Shown here piece by piece: positions 17,630-26,172 of a stretch of DNA of 64,000 nt. Made by a program: the position numbers and the translations under genes. Source of the stretch: Holdemania massiliensis (GTDB taxonomy: Bacteria; Bacillota_I; Bacilli_A; Erysipelotrichales; Erysipelotrichaceae). Each line of letters starts with the position of its first letter. Positions within the stretch are counted from its first letter, which is position 1. The DNA is taken from the NCBI RefSeq assembly GCF_022440805.1, contig NZ_JAKNTK010000001.1:2604001-2668000 (forward strand), in the 5' to 3' direction. The notes under the pieces are model-generated. The model did not search any database. It had not been told where the DNA came from and saw only the letters and a list, made by a program, of their open reading frames with translations.

Positions 17630-18829
17630 ATGTCTTTTTTATCCGCCAAATTAGAAGCTCTGCTTTTGCCGATGGTTTACAAAGATACTGAGCTGAAGAC
17701 CATCATCAACGCTGCCGCTGAATTTCTCAATACCCCTGTTCGCTTTTCACCCGAGAATAATCTGGACTTCGCGCTTTGTTCTCCTGGATATCCCAATGAA
17801 GATATTGAATATATCCGTGGCGTCTTGGCAGATGATCCCCAAGGTTTTCAGACCTATATGCAGGTAATTCATCAAAAAGCATCGGATACGCCGGTCCTCT
17901 TAAAATCCAGTAATTCCGCAATTCCGGATAAAATTTTCTGCAACGTCGTCATCGGATCCCGCTATTTTGGCAATGTTTCCATTCCTCATGTGAAATTGCC
18001 GCTTAAGGAGATTGATTTGGACGTTGTCGAAACGCTGTGCAAAATCATTGCTCTAGCCTGCTCGGTACAAGGTCTTTGGGGCTATGATCGCGAGAATTAT
18101 AATCTGTTCAATGCCTTGCTGCATGGCATCATTACACGCTGGGATCAGCTGGCAGGGATGACCTCTGATATCCGTGCTTATCAGGATCGGCAATGGCGCC
18201 TTGTTTCCTGTCAGCTGCCGGAACCATTAAATCCCGGCTTAATTGTCTCGGGCTTAGAGCGGATTTTTCCAGGAGCCCTGATCGCTTCCTACGATCAATC
18301 GATGAACGTTCTGGTCGATGTCACCGATCAGGATCTCACCGCATTGCAGCTTCAGCGGCTGACATCCCTGACTTCCGCTTTTCAAATTTCGATCTGTATT
18401 GGTCTGGTCTTTCATCATCTTATGGACTGCCGCAAACAGCTGGCCTGCATTGCAGATCATCCAGATATGAAGAACAGGAATTTACCGCAGCTGATTTCTT
18501 TTGATAAACATCCGGAATATGCTTTGTTTCATCATACTGGTTTCAGTTACCAAGAGCTGTCCGAATATCGTGACCAGCGAATCGATTCCCTGATTGAACA
18601 TGATTTGCAGCATGGCACGGAATACTTCATTACCTTGAAAACAATGTTGGCATGCAACTGCAATCCTGCAGAAACAGCCGGAATTCTGTGCACTCACAAA
18701 AACACGATTCTGTATCGAATAAAGCGGATTGAAGAGTTGTTCCATCTATGCCTTTCGGATAACGAAACACTGTTTCAGATCATGCTGAGTCTTAAAATTA
18801 TGGAATATGGTCATGCAGAACTAAATTAA
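17630..18829 (+). CDS. PucR/CdaR-type transcriptional regulator
   Basis: A 399-residue regulator. The C-terminal helix-turn-helix typical of PucR/CdaR proteins is clear: TLKTMLACNCNPAETAGIL, then HKNTILYRIKRIEELF (about 335-380). The N-terminal 230 residues resemble the sensory region of this family, with no metal-binding or transmembrane features. It is transcribed away from the flavoprotein gene across a 259-base intergenic region, so it probably controls that reductase in response to its substrate. That link is inferred from position only. Confidence 0.85.
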   Translation: MSFLSAKLEALLLPMVYKDTELKTIINAAAEFLNTPVRFSPENNLDFALCSPGYPNEDIEYIRGVLADDPQGFQTYMQVIHQKASDTPVLLKSSNSAIPDKIFCNVVIGSRYFGNVSIPHVKLPLKEIDLDVVETLCKIIALACSVQGLWGYDRENYNLFNALLHGIITRWDQLAGMTSDIRAYQDRQWRLVSCQLPEPLNPGLIVSGLERIFPGALIASYDQSMNVLVDVTDQDLTALQLQRLTSLTSAFQISICIGLVFHHLMDCRKQLACIADHPDMKNRNLPQLISFDKHPEYALFHHTGFSYQELSEYRDQRIDSLIEHDLQHGTEYFITLKTMLACNCNPAETAGILCTHKNTILYRIKRIEELFHLCLSDNETLFQIMLSLKIMEYGHAELN

Positions 18830-18919
18830 TCTGTAATTTGCTTATTCGGTATCAAAACTTTACATTTGATAAATTTAGATTAGAAGACAACAAGGAAGAA
18901 TGGATCACAAGCAAAAAAC

Positions 18920-18974
18920 AAAGAGGAATATCCTGACCAAGCACGATGCTTTCAGCCGGATTATTCCTCTTTTT
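18920..18974 (+). terminator. Bidirectional terminator between convergent genes
   Basis: AAGAGGAATA (18921-18930) pairs with TATTCCTCTT (18962-18971), with T runs on both sides: TTTTT on plus and TTTGTTTTTT on minus. It should end both the PucR gene and the S9 peptidase gene. Confidence 0.85.
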
Positions 18975-19045
18975 AGTCTATCTTGATTCTCTGAATAGGA
19001 AATAAGTTGTTGATCTCTTGGAAACAAATCAGAAATGATCGCTGT

Positions 19046-21091
19046 TTATTCCGCTTCGTTTTCCTTTTCCTCTTCCGGATCCAGCTCACTGAGATGATCG
19101 GTGTACTGATCAAACCACTGCGTCATTTCTTTCAGCCGGCGAATGCGGTGGATCGGCTTGCCGGAACGGCTCAGTTCATGATTTTCACCATGGAACAGAC
19201 AGATCCGGGAATCAACATTATGCAGCTTGAGGGCCTGGAACATCTGTAAGCCTTCCGCCATCCAGCAGCGGTAATCCTGATCGGAATGAATGAACAAGGT
19301 CGGTGTTTTCGCCTGATCCGCATATTTCAACGGCGAGAAGCTCCACATCTTTTCAGGATTATCCCATGGGGTGGAAGCCATTTGGCTCATATTGTGATAG
19401 TAGCCGATATCCGTTGTCAGGGACTTGGAAAACCAGTTGGAAATCGAACGCTGACTGGCCGCGCAGGCAAAACGGTCGGTATGCCCGATGATCCAGTTCG
19501 TCATGAATCCGCCGTAGCTGCCGCCGGTGACCGCTACCCGCTTGGCATCGATCATCGGATACGTTTCAAGAACCAAATCGGTAAAGGTCATAATATCGGA
19601 ATAATCAATCGTTCCATATTTTCCCCGCAGATCCATGAACGCGTTGCCGCGGCCATCCGAACCGCGCGGATTGCAGAAAAAGACAAAATATCCCTGTGAG
19701 GCCCAATACTGCATCTCGTGCATGAAGGTTTCACCATAAGCTGCCTTCGGTCCGCCATGGATATCCAGAACCGCCGGATAAGTCTTTGTTTCATCAAAAT
19801 CAATCGGCTTCAGTACCCAGCCGTCAATTCGCACGCCGTCATTAATAAAGCTCAGTTTTTCCGGCTTCGCCACATACTTCCCGTCTAGAGCCGCATCATT
19901 GATATGTGTCAGCTGAATTTCAGCGCCGTCTTTCAGCTCATACAGCTCCTGCAGCCGCATTTCGCGCATCGCACCGATGACAACCCGGTCATCCTGCACA
20001 TCGAAGAAATCAACCGAACCTTCGGCCGTGGTCAATGCCCGACGCTGTCCCTGAGCATCAAAAACAGTTAATTCTGAATGATTATCCCAGGTTAGAAGCG
20101 TCCAGATTTCACCGTTGACAATTTTCCAACCGCGGCCGCCATACAGTTTAGCGTCACTTCCGACGGAGCTGCCCCAGGACAGATCCTCGCCGTTAAGCAG
20201 CGACATTTCACCGGTATTGCAGTCAATTGTATACAGCTTCGCATTTTCGCTGGAACCCCAGGTCTGATAATCCGTGGCCGTCACAGCTAACAGATGATCG
20301 TTCAGCCAGCCAAGATGGCCGAAGTTCCACTTTCCGGACGGCACCAACGTCGTCCGCTGCCCACTGTTTCGGTCAACAACATACAAAACCGAAGTCTGGC
20401 TGTTGACGCTGTCAAATTCCGGACCGGCAATCGCAACCTTGGTTTGATCCGGACTGATTTCCAAATGCCTTACATCCATGAATTTCGGTGATAAAATCTG
20501 AACTGACTCCGTGCCCGGCTTAACCAGAACCGCCCAGGTGCGTTTTTTATTGATAAAACCGCGGCCGTTAAACCAATACGGCAGCTCGTCTAAAACCTCA
20601 TAATCTTTTTCTTCTTCCCGCTGAGCCAGAGCCTTATCCAGCGCCTTGCCTTCCAGTCCCTCGAGCGGAAGCTCATTGAGATCCTTGGATACCAGCGCTG
20701 CCAGCGTTTCCCCATCGACCTTTTTCAGCGCCGACACTTTCCAGGGCAGGGTGAAGGCTTTCTGAGCTTCCCCACCATTCAGACTCAGGCGGTAAAATGT
20801 GGTCTGTGTTTTTCCCTTTTTCGCCGCTTTGGCATCCTCGCCGGTCCGGTCAGTCGGAAACAGAATATGATCCTGATCCTCAAACAGGAAGTTGCGCTCG
20901 GAATGACTGGATGTCAGAAAATAACTGTGTCCGCTGTCAAAATTGTAACAGGCCAGATCATGCTCGTAGCCCGTACCTTCCGGATTGCTTCGGCTCTGTA
21001 CATAAACACAGCGCTTTCCGTCACTCGACAAGGTCGCTTCCGACAGATACTGATACGTTTTAAACGTATCGATTTGAATAGGTTTTGCCAT
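19046..21091 (-). CDS. S9-family serine peptidase (acylaminoacyl-peptidase-like)
   Basis: A 681-residue prolyl-oligopeptidase-superfamily enzyme. An N-terminal beta-propeller (about 1-410) is followed by an alpha/beta-hydrolase domain with the triad Ser in GGSYGGFMTNW, Asp in HSDQDYRCW and His in GENHELSR. No signal peptide, so it is a cytoplasmic oligopeptidase. The C-terminal tail is very acidic (ELDPEEEKENEAE). The start at 21091 has GGGGGAG upstream; the nine extra residues before it are unlikely. Single gene, terminated at 18920-18974. Confidence 0.93.
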   Translation of the reverse strand: MAKPIQIDTFKTYQYLSEATLSSDGKRCVYVQSRSNPEGTGYEHDLACYNFDSGHSYFLTSSHSERNFLFEDQDHILFPTDRTGEDAKAAKKGKTQTTFYRLSLNGGEAQKAFTLPWKVSALKKVDGETLAALVSKDLNELPLEGLEGKALDKALAQREEEKDYEVLDELPYWFNGRGFINKKRTWAVLVKPGTESVQILSPKFMDVRHLEISPDQTKVAIAGPEFDSVNSQTSVLYVVDRNSGQRTTLVPSGKWNFGHLGWLNDHLLAVTATDYQTWGSSENAKLYTIDCNTGEMSLLNGEDLSWGSSVGSDAKLYGGRGWKIVNGEIWTLLTWDNHSELTVFDAQGQRRALTTAEGSVDFFDVQDDRVVIGAMREMRLQELYELKDGAEIQLTHINDAALDGKYVAKPEKLSFINDGVRIDGWVLKPIDFDETKTYPAVLDIHGGPKAAYGETFMHEMQYWASQGYFVFFCNPRGSDGRGNAFMDLRGKYGTIDYSDIMTFTDLVLETYPMIDAKRVAVTGGSYGGFMTNWIIGHTDRFACAASQRSISNWFSKSLTTDIGYYHNMSQMASTPWDNPEKMWSFSPLKYADQAKTPTLFIHSDQDYRCWMAEGLQMFQALKLHNVDSRICLFHGENHELSRSGKPIHRIRRLKEMTQWFDQYTDHLSELDPEEEKENEAE

Positions 21092-21158
21092 TTTTATTCT
21101 CCCCCTCGACTCCAGCAAGAGTCCATTGTTTTTATTTTACCGCCGCAAGGGCGCAACG

Positions 21159-22058
21159 TCAATTTGGTTGTGTTTCTTCTTCCTTTTCCAGTTTTAAATG
21201 AACGTCCTGCTGCGGATACGGAATCCCGATTCCCGCTTCATCCAGCGCTTCCTTCACCGCCAGCCGCAGGCCTCGCTCAACTTCCCAATGACGGCATGGC
21301 AAGGTGCGGCAGATCACCGTAATGTTGACAGAAGAATCAGCCAAATCGGTAATCCCCTGAATTTTCGGTTCTTCTACTAAAATATCCTTCACTTCTTTGG
21401 CATACGCCTTGACGGCTTGATCCAGAACTTCCATAACCTGCCGCGTATCCGCTTCATACGGTGTGCTGACTGTGATTTTTGCCAGCGAATCCATGCGCGA
21501 ATAATTGATCACCCGGCCGATTGATCCATTCGGGATGATGATCTGCTGACCAGCAAAGTTTTTCAGATAGGTCACACGCATGGCGGTTGCCGTTACCGTG
21601 CCTTCAACATCATCCAGCTTGACATAATCGCCAACGGAAAACTGTTTTTCAAACATCATGAAAAATCCGGTGACCACATCTTTGATCAAACTCTGTGCCC
21701 CGATGCCCAAAGCCAGCGAACCGATCCCAGCCGATAACAACAGATTGTTGATCGCGTTGCCGAAGCCCAGCTGCGCCAGAATCATCAGCGCGCAGATGCC
21801 GTAAACGATATAGCGGAACGTACTGCGGGTCATCGTCATCATCGTCTGCACGCGGCGGGCCTGCATTTCCGGCATGTCCTCGGATTTTTTGATCTGTCTG
21901 GCCGTCATCCTGGAGATCAGATCCAGCACCAGCTTACCGCCTAAAATTACAAGTAAAATCCCAACGCCTTTCCAAAATAAAAGGCCGCTGTTCTCTGCGA
22001 GCGTACTCAGAAAACCATTGAAATACTCAGTGATCGTTTTACTTAGAATACCAGTCAT
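21159..22058 (-). CDS. Small-conductance mechanosensitive channel (MscS)
   Basis: A 299-residue MscS-family channel. Three transmembrane segments lie in the first 130 residues; TM3 has GIGSLALGIGAQSLIKDVVTGFFMMFE with the typical alternating Gly/Ala pore-lining pattern. The beta domain follows with FSVGDYVKLDDVEGTVTAMRV-like sequence and IIIPNGSIGRVINYSR. It opens under membrane tension to release solutes. RBS GGGGGA is six bases before the ATG. The gene follows the S9 peptidase promoter region and is probably monocistronic. Confidence 0.93.
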   Translation of the reverse strand: MTGILSKTITEYFNGFLSTLAENSGLLFWKGVGILLVILGGKLVLDLISRMTARQIKKSEDMPEMQARRVQTMMTMTRSTFRYIVYGICALMILAQLGFGNAINNLLLSAGIGSLALGIGAQSLIKDVVTGFFMMFEKQFSVGDYVKLDDVEGTVTATAMRVTYLKNFAGQQIIIPNGSIGRVINYSRMDSLAKITVSTPYEADTRQVMEVLDQAVKAYAKEVKDILVEEPKIQGITDLADSSVNITVICRTLPCRHWEVERGLRLAVKEALDEAGIGIPYPQQDVHLKLEKEEETQPN

Positions 22059-22160
22059 GAATATCCCCCTATCTAGTGCTTAAGTTTAACGAAATTTACT
22101 GGCTTATTCAATCCTTCTTCATCGAATTGAAAGATTTCTGATCCTTCGCAGGCAAAATCC

Positions 22161-22190
22161 TTGTTTTCTTTTGATTTCTGCGCCTATAAT
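22161..22190 (+). promoter_or_regulatory. trxA-trxB promoter
   Basis: TTGTTT (22161-22166), 18-base spacer, TATAAT (22185-22190), about 30 bases before trxA. Confidence 0.6.
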
Positions 22191-22221
22191 GAAACCAGAA
22201 TAAAGGTAAGGAGGATTCGTT

Positions 22222-22542
22222 ATGGCAACAGTGATTACAAAAGATAATTTCGATCAGGAGGTCGCCGGCTCTCAACTGCCCGTCATCCTGGATTTTCAGG
22301 CACCTTGGTGCATGTATTGCCGGCGCTTAGCCCCGGTCATCGCTAAGCTGGAAAAAGAGCTGGAAGGACAGGTGCGGTTTGGAACGGTCGATATTGATGA
22401 ACAGCCGGAGCTGGAGGAACGCTTCGATATCAGCACCATTCCATCCCTGATCTTGTTTCAGGCAGGAAAAAACGGTACAACCTTAGTCAACCCGCCTTCC
22501 CGCGGTGCGATTATGAACTGGCTGAAAGAGCAGGGAATTTAA
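22222..22542 (+). CDS. trxA: Thioredoxin with atypical CMYC active site
   Basis: A 106-residue single-domain thioredoxin. The redox motif is WCMYC (Cys30-Met-Tyr-Cys33) in place of the usual WCGPC; the cis-proline loop STIPSLILF is intact. The protein is cytoplasmic and would be reduced by the thioredoxin reductase whose gene begins one base after its stop. The changed dipeptide between the cysteines should alter redox potential and partner choice; such variants occur in anaerobic Firmicutes. Confidence 0.93.
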   Translation: MATVITKDNFDQEVAGSQLPVILDFQAPWCMYCRRLAPVIAKLEKELEGQVRFGTVDIDEQPELEERFDISTIPSLILFQAGKNGTTLVNPPSRGAIMNWLKEQGI

Positions 22543-22543
22543 T

Positions 22544-23458
22544 ATGGAACATGTTCAAGTCGCTGTTTTAGGCGGAGGTCCAGCCGGTTATACCGCGGCC
22601 TTGTACTGCGCGCGGGCCGGTTTCCGCACAGTTATTTTAGAAAAGCTGTCGGCGGGAGGACAGATGGCCACAACCTCCCAAATCGACAATTATCCAGGCT
22701 TTGACGAAGGCGTCGACGGCTTCGAGCTGGGAATGAAAATGCAGGCTCAGGCAGAACGATTCGGGGCTGAATCGTTTCTGGAAGAAGTGATTTCCGTTGA
22801 TTTGAATGCCGTTCCGAAAAAAATCGTGACTGACAGCCGAGAATTAACAGCGGACGCGGTAATTCTGGCCACCGGTGCTTCCGCACGGAAGTTGGGTGTG
22901 GCGGAAGAAGATTCGCTTGTCGGTCGGGGTGTGGCCTATTGCGCAACCTGTGACGGAATGTTTTATAAAGGCAAGACAGTAGCAGTCATCGGCGGCGGCA
23001 ACACCGCGGCGGCGGACGCGCTGTTCTTATCAAGAATCTGTGAAAAGGTAATTTTGATTCACCGCCGTGATACGCTGCGGGCTGATCGGGTTTATCTCAA
23101 TCCGCTGCAGAGCTGTGATAACCTGGAATTCATCTGGAACAGTACGGTGGATGCGATTCTGCATGATCAAAAAGTCACCGGGCTGCGGCTGCGTGATAAA
23201 TTCAGCGGTGAGCTGCAGGAAATTGCCTGTGACGGCGTCTTTGTCGCTGTCGGCCAGCTGCCCAACACGGCTTTATTTGAAGGTCAGCTGACATTAGAGC
23301 ATGGATACATTGCGGCGGATGAAACAACACGAACTTCGGTACCGGGGGTTTTCGCGGTTGGCGATGTGCGCACCAAAGCGCTGCGGCAGGTCATCACAGC
23401 GGCCAGCGACGGCGCCGTTGCCAGTCACTTCGTCGAAGAATACCTCGCTTCCTTGTAA
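22544..23458 (+). CDS. trxB: Thioredoxin reductase
   Basis: A 304-residue low-molecular-weight thioredoxin-reductase-type flavoprotein. FAD-binding GGGPAGYTAALYCARAG lies at 10-26, the redox centre CATC at Cys133-Cys136, NAD(P)H-binding GGGNTAAADALFLS at about 150-165, and a final FAD block VPGVFAVGDVRTKALRQV. It transfers electrons from NAD(P)H to the thioredoxin encoded just upstream, in a two-gene operon closed by a terminator at 23490-23514. The HRRDTLRAD motif after the NAD(P)H site suggests NADPH preference, though this was not tested against structures. Confidence 0.95.
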   Translation: MEHVQVAVLGGGPAGYTAALYCARAGFRTVILEKLSAGGQMATTSQIDNYPGFDEGVDGFELGMKMQAQAERFGAESFLEEVISVDLNAVPKKIVTDSRELTADAVILATGASARKLGVAEEDSLVGRGVAYCATCDGMFYKGKTVAVIGGGNTAAADALFLSRICEKVILIHRRDTLRADRVYLNPLQSCDNLEFIWNSTVDAILHDQKVTGLRLRDKFSGELQEIACDGVFVAVGQLPNTALFEGQLTLEHGYIAADETTRTSVPGVFAVGDVRTKALRQVITAASDGAVASHFVEEYLASL

Positions 23459-23489
23459 GTTTCTGGGTTGCACCAATTCAATGAGAAGG

Positions 23490-23514
23490 CTGCGGTTCTC
23501 CGCGGTCTTTTTTA
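23490..23514 (+). terminator. Terminator after trxB
   Basis: GCTGCGG TTCT CCGCGGT followed by CTTTTTT; the stem uses two G-U pairs. Confidence 0.8.
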
Positions 23515-23662
23515 TCCAATTTCCAAGCCTTGAAACGAGTTCCCTTTCAATGAAGAAAAGTTACCTCAAAATCTGTCTAAAATTACGACACAAAGCGCAA
23601 ACTGCTCATAGGCAAAAGACCTTTCTTCGGGTATTCTAATGTCAGAAAGCAAGGGATAGGAA

Positions 23663-23896
23663 ATGTCACTAGACGCTAAGCTGAAACAATCCTTGTTGGA
23701 AACCGCCGCCCGTCATCGGCTGCGCCGCGGCAAATCCGGCCGGCAGACAGCCCGTAATCTTGTCGATTTAGCCTGCACGCTGAAAAAAAAGGATCTGCCT
23801 GAATATGACCGATCCCAAATCAGTGAAGAATGTTTCAACCTCTTGAAAAAAACCAGCATTGAAGACACGACAAACTGGCTGATCCAACGGATCTAG
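23663..23896 (+). CDS. Small basic protein of unknown function
   Basis: A 77-residue, mostly helical protein with a strongly basic middle (RHRLRRGKSGRQTARN). No signal, membrane segment or known motif. It starts about 200 bases after trxB. The ATG has GGGATAGGAAA upstream. Codon use resembles neighbours. It could be a nucleic-acid-binding or regulatory small protein, but no function can be supported. Confidence 0.6.
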   Translation: MSLDAKLKQSLLETAARHRLRRGKSGRQTARNLVDLACTLKKKDLPEYDRSQISEECFNLLKKTSIEDTTNWLIQRI

Positions 23897-23910
23897 CCTT
23901 TTTTCTTGGC

Positions 23911-24468
23911 TTAAAACTGCCCCTGCAGACGCAGGCTTGCCATCTTCTCGCTGTCATTGGCTAGTTTACGGATGCGCAGGGATAAGGACTTCGGGCTTTC
24001 CTTCATTCCGCCGCGAACCCAGTCGCGGATAATGCCGCACATGCCATAGCTGTAAAAACGGGAATACAGCTTAACATCGTCTTCCTTCAGCCGCAGACTG
24101 CCGTCCAGACGCCGAATCGCTTCTTCAAAAAGCGTGCAGGTTATTTGAAACAGATAGTCCTCAAAACACTGCGGGGAAGCACTGATCGTATTTTCATAGA
24201 AGATCTGATTCTCCCGCATCATTTCAAGCAGCTTTTCCATATGTTCATGCCAGTTGTCAAACGTGACGTCGCTGGCTAAGTAAACAAAACCTTCCTGATA
24301 ATAGATCCAGTCCAGCAATTCATATTTATCCTGAAAATGATAATAAAATGTCTGACGGTTCAGTCCGCATTGTTCCGTGATATCCCGTACTGATATTTTA
24401 TTAAAGTCTTTGTGATGACATAATTCTTTTAAGCCTTCCGCAATCGCTTTTTTTGTCAGATCTGCCAT
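23911..24468 (-). CDS. TetR-family regulator, DhaS-like
   Basis: A 185-residue regulator. The N-terminal HTH is characteristic: MADLTKKAIAEGLKELC, NKISVRDITEQCGLNRQTFYYHFQDKYELLDW. The C-terminal domain resembles TetR_C_8 found in DhaS-type proteins (FYSYGMCGIIRDWVRGGMKESP). The start at 24468 has GGGAGG six bases upstream; longer in-frame starts lack a ribosome site. No gene is divergent from it within 300 bases, so the target is not obvious. Direct repeats at 24521-24534 and 24584-24597 lie upstream. Confidence 0.85.
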   Translation of the reverse strand: MADLTKKAIAEGLKELCHHKDFNKISVRDITEQCGLNRQTFYYHFQDKYELLDWIYYQEGFVYLASDVTFDNWHEHMEKLLEMMRENQIFYENTISASPQCFEDYLFQITCTLFEEAIRRLDGSLRLKEDDVKLYSRFYSYGMCGIIRDWVRGGMKESPKSLSLRIRKLANDSEKMASLRLQGQF

Positions 24469-24802
24469 ATCTTGCCTCCCGGATTCAGCTTGCTTGAAAT
24501 CCACCGCTAATCGCTTATTCATTAAGATCATTGTAAGCTATTTTCGCAAAAAGGAAAAGGAGGAAGCCTTCCACAGACTCATAATTAAGATCATCGTTCC
24601 AAGAATTTATTTCACGCTTTTATTACTCGATGAGTTTATGTCATAGGCGGGCAATAAAAATGAGGATTTTGACGATGTGTGAGATTATAGATATGACTCG
24701 TCCCCTGCCCATCCTTTTATTCAATCAGCTGGATACAAGAAATTAAAAACGGTCTCTTCTTTTCATCAATCCGCCGATCAGACAGAGTATAAATAGAATT
24801 AT
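24469..24802. other. Gene-free stretch upstream of the TetR gene
   Basis: No convincing gene. It holds the direct repeats ATTAAGATCATTGT (24521-24534) and ATTAAGATCATCGT (24584-24597), 63 bases apart, and a plus-strand AAAGGAGGAAGCC that resembles a ribosome site but has no start codon after it. Confidence 0.5.
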
Positions 24803-25198
24803 CTATTCGCAAAGATACAGTGGCCAAAACCGCACGGCCTCTGTTGCACCAAAGAGAAACGGCGATAAAACGAAAGACGTTATCGATAAGCCCGGCAGAA
24901 AGTAAAGCTGGCAGCTCACACCCAGAATATTCAGCCACATATGCCCGACAACAAACTCCTGGAATAACAGAAGCAGCAGCATAAACAAGCCAAACGCACA
25001 CATCAGAAAAGATTGAATAAAAAGATTTCGATGTTCGTCAAACAGCCGGTAAGCCAAACGATACCACAAGAAATACAGGACTGTGCTGATCGGCAGCAGC
25101 AGCCACCCGGTGATCGGTAAAAGCATGACCAGGCTCAGTCCTTTCCCAATAATCAGCGGAAGGACTCCGGCAAGACCTAACTGTGGTGTTTTTTTCAT
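24803..25198 (-). CDS. Small integral membrane protein, unknown function
   Basis: A 131-residue very hydrophobic protein with about four predicted transmembrane segments (about 8-25, 28-48, 60-82, 88-115) separated by short polar loops such as YRLAYRLFDEHRN. No recognised family. It has no clear operon partners; the neighbouring uronate operon ends downstream of its start with its own terminator. The ATG follows GGTGGAAGAACG. It is probably real, judged from its length and consistent membrane topology. Confidence 0.6.
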   Translation of the reverse strand: MKKTPQLGLAGVLPLIIGKGLSLVMLLPITGWLLLPISTVLYFLWYRLAYRLFDEHRNLFIQSFLMCAFGLFMLLLLLFQEFVVGHMWLNILGVSCQLYFLPGLSITSFVLSPFLFGATEAVRFWPLYLCE

Positions 25199-25272
25199 CG
25201 TTCTTCCACCCTTGTCTTCATTTTATCATAGTCGGATCTGATCGCCAAATCGCAGTTTGGACAAAAACAAAA

Positions 25273-25296
25273 CGGCATAGCATCTAAGCCATGCCG
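25273..25296 (-). terminator. Terminator of the uronate operon
   Basis: On the minus strand CGGCAT pairs with ATGCCG, with an inner GGC/GCT extension, followed by TTTTGTTTTTG. It lies about 30 bases after the SDR stop. Confidence 0.85.
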
Positions 25297-25325
25297 CTTC
25301 AGCATTTTCAAGTTGTTGATCCGTT

Positions 25326-26093
25326 TTAACGTGCCAGCCAGCCGCCATCCACTGGGATCGTTGCGCCGCAGATATAATCAGAAGCTTCACTGGCTAAGAA
25401 AACCACCGGTCCCTGCAGAACGGAAGGATCTCCCCAATAGCCGATCGGCAGCCGGTCGAGAACTTCCTTGTTGCGAACTGGATCGTCCTGCATGGCCTGC
25501 GTCAGCGGAGTTTTCATATAACCCGGAGCAATCGCGTTGACGTTGATGCCCTGGCTTGACAATTCGTTGGCCATTTCTTTGGTCAGCCCCATGATCGCTG
25601 ACTTGCTTGCGGTATAAGCCGGAACAAGAATTCCGCCGGTAAAGGAAAGCATGCTTGCAATATTGATAATCTTGCCGCGGGTTCCCTGCTTCACCATCTG
25701 GTTCGCCGCACTCTGCGAAAGCAGGAAAACTTGTTTCAGATTCAAATTCAGCGTGTAGTCCCAATCCGCCTCGGCATATTCCAAAAATGGAGCACGGCGG
25801 TTGACCCCGGCATTGTTCAGCAGAATATCCAGATGGCCGTAAATCGCAACGACTTCCGCAACGATTTCATCGGTCAGAGCTTTGGTCGGTTTGGACAAAT
25901 CGGCCTTCATATAATGATAACGGCGGCCCAGTTTTTCAATTGCTTCACGGATTCCGGTGTCATCGCCATGGCCGATATTGAAAATATCCGCGCCGTTTTC
26001 CGCCAGTCCGACGCACATTGCATAACCCAATCCGCGGTTGGCTCCTGTGACCAGAGCCACCTTGCCTTCCAGCAAGCCTTCTTTATAAATCAT
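25326..26093 (-). CDS. kduD: SDR oxidoreductase, KduD/DhuD-like
   Basis: A 255-residue short-chain dehydrogenase. It has the cofactor motif TGANRGLG, NNAGVNRRAP, catalytic Ser in IASMLSFTGG, and Tyr-Lys in YTASKSAIMG. The sequence resembles 2-deoxy-D-gluconate 3-dehydrogenase (KduD) and gluconate 5-dehydrogenase types, which interconvert 3-deoxy-2,5-diketogluconate and 2-keto-3-deoxygluconate. It is the last gene of the uronate operon, 79 bases after uxuB, supporting that role. The start at 26093 is six bases after GGAGG; the ATG at 26099 abuts the GGAGG. In streptococci the equivalent step is done by DhuD, another SDR. Confidence 0.82.
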   Translation of the reverse strand: MIYKEGLLEGKVALVTGANRGLGYAMCVGLAENGADIFNIGHGDDTGIREAIEKLGRRYHYMKADLSKPTKALTDEIVAEVVAIYGHLDILLNNAGVNRRAPFLEYAEADWDYTLNLNLKQVFLLSQSAANQMVKQGTRGKIINIASMLSFTGGILVPAYTASKSAIMGLTKEMANELSSQGINVNAIAPGYMKTPLTQAMQDDPVRNKEVLDRLPIGYWGDPSVLQGPVVFLASEASDYICGATIPVDGGWLAR

Positions 26094-26172
26094 GTTCATC
26101 CTCCTTCACTCATCTGTTCTAACAATAGCACAAAAATCAGCTTTTGTATCGTTCATTTATTTTTTCACAACT

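Noticed and set aside
24717..25001. Alternative 94-codon minus-strand frame overlapping the small membrane protein
   Set aside because: Different frame of the same DNA; the 131-residue frame has better membrane topology and start.
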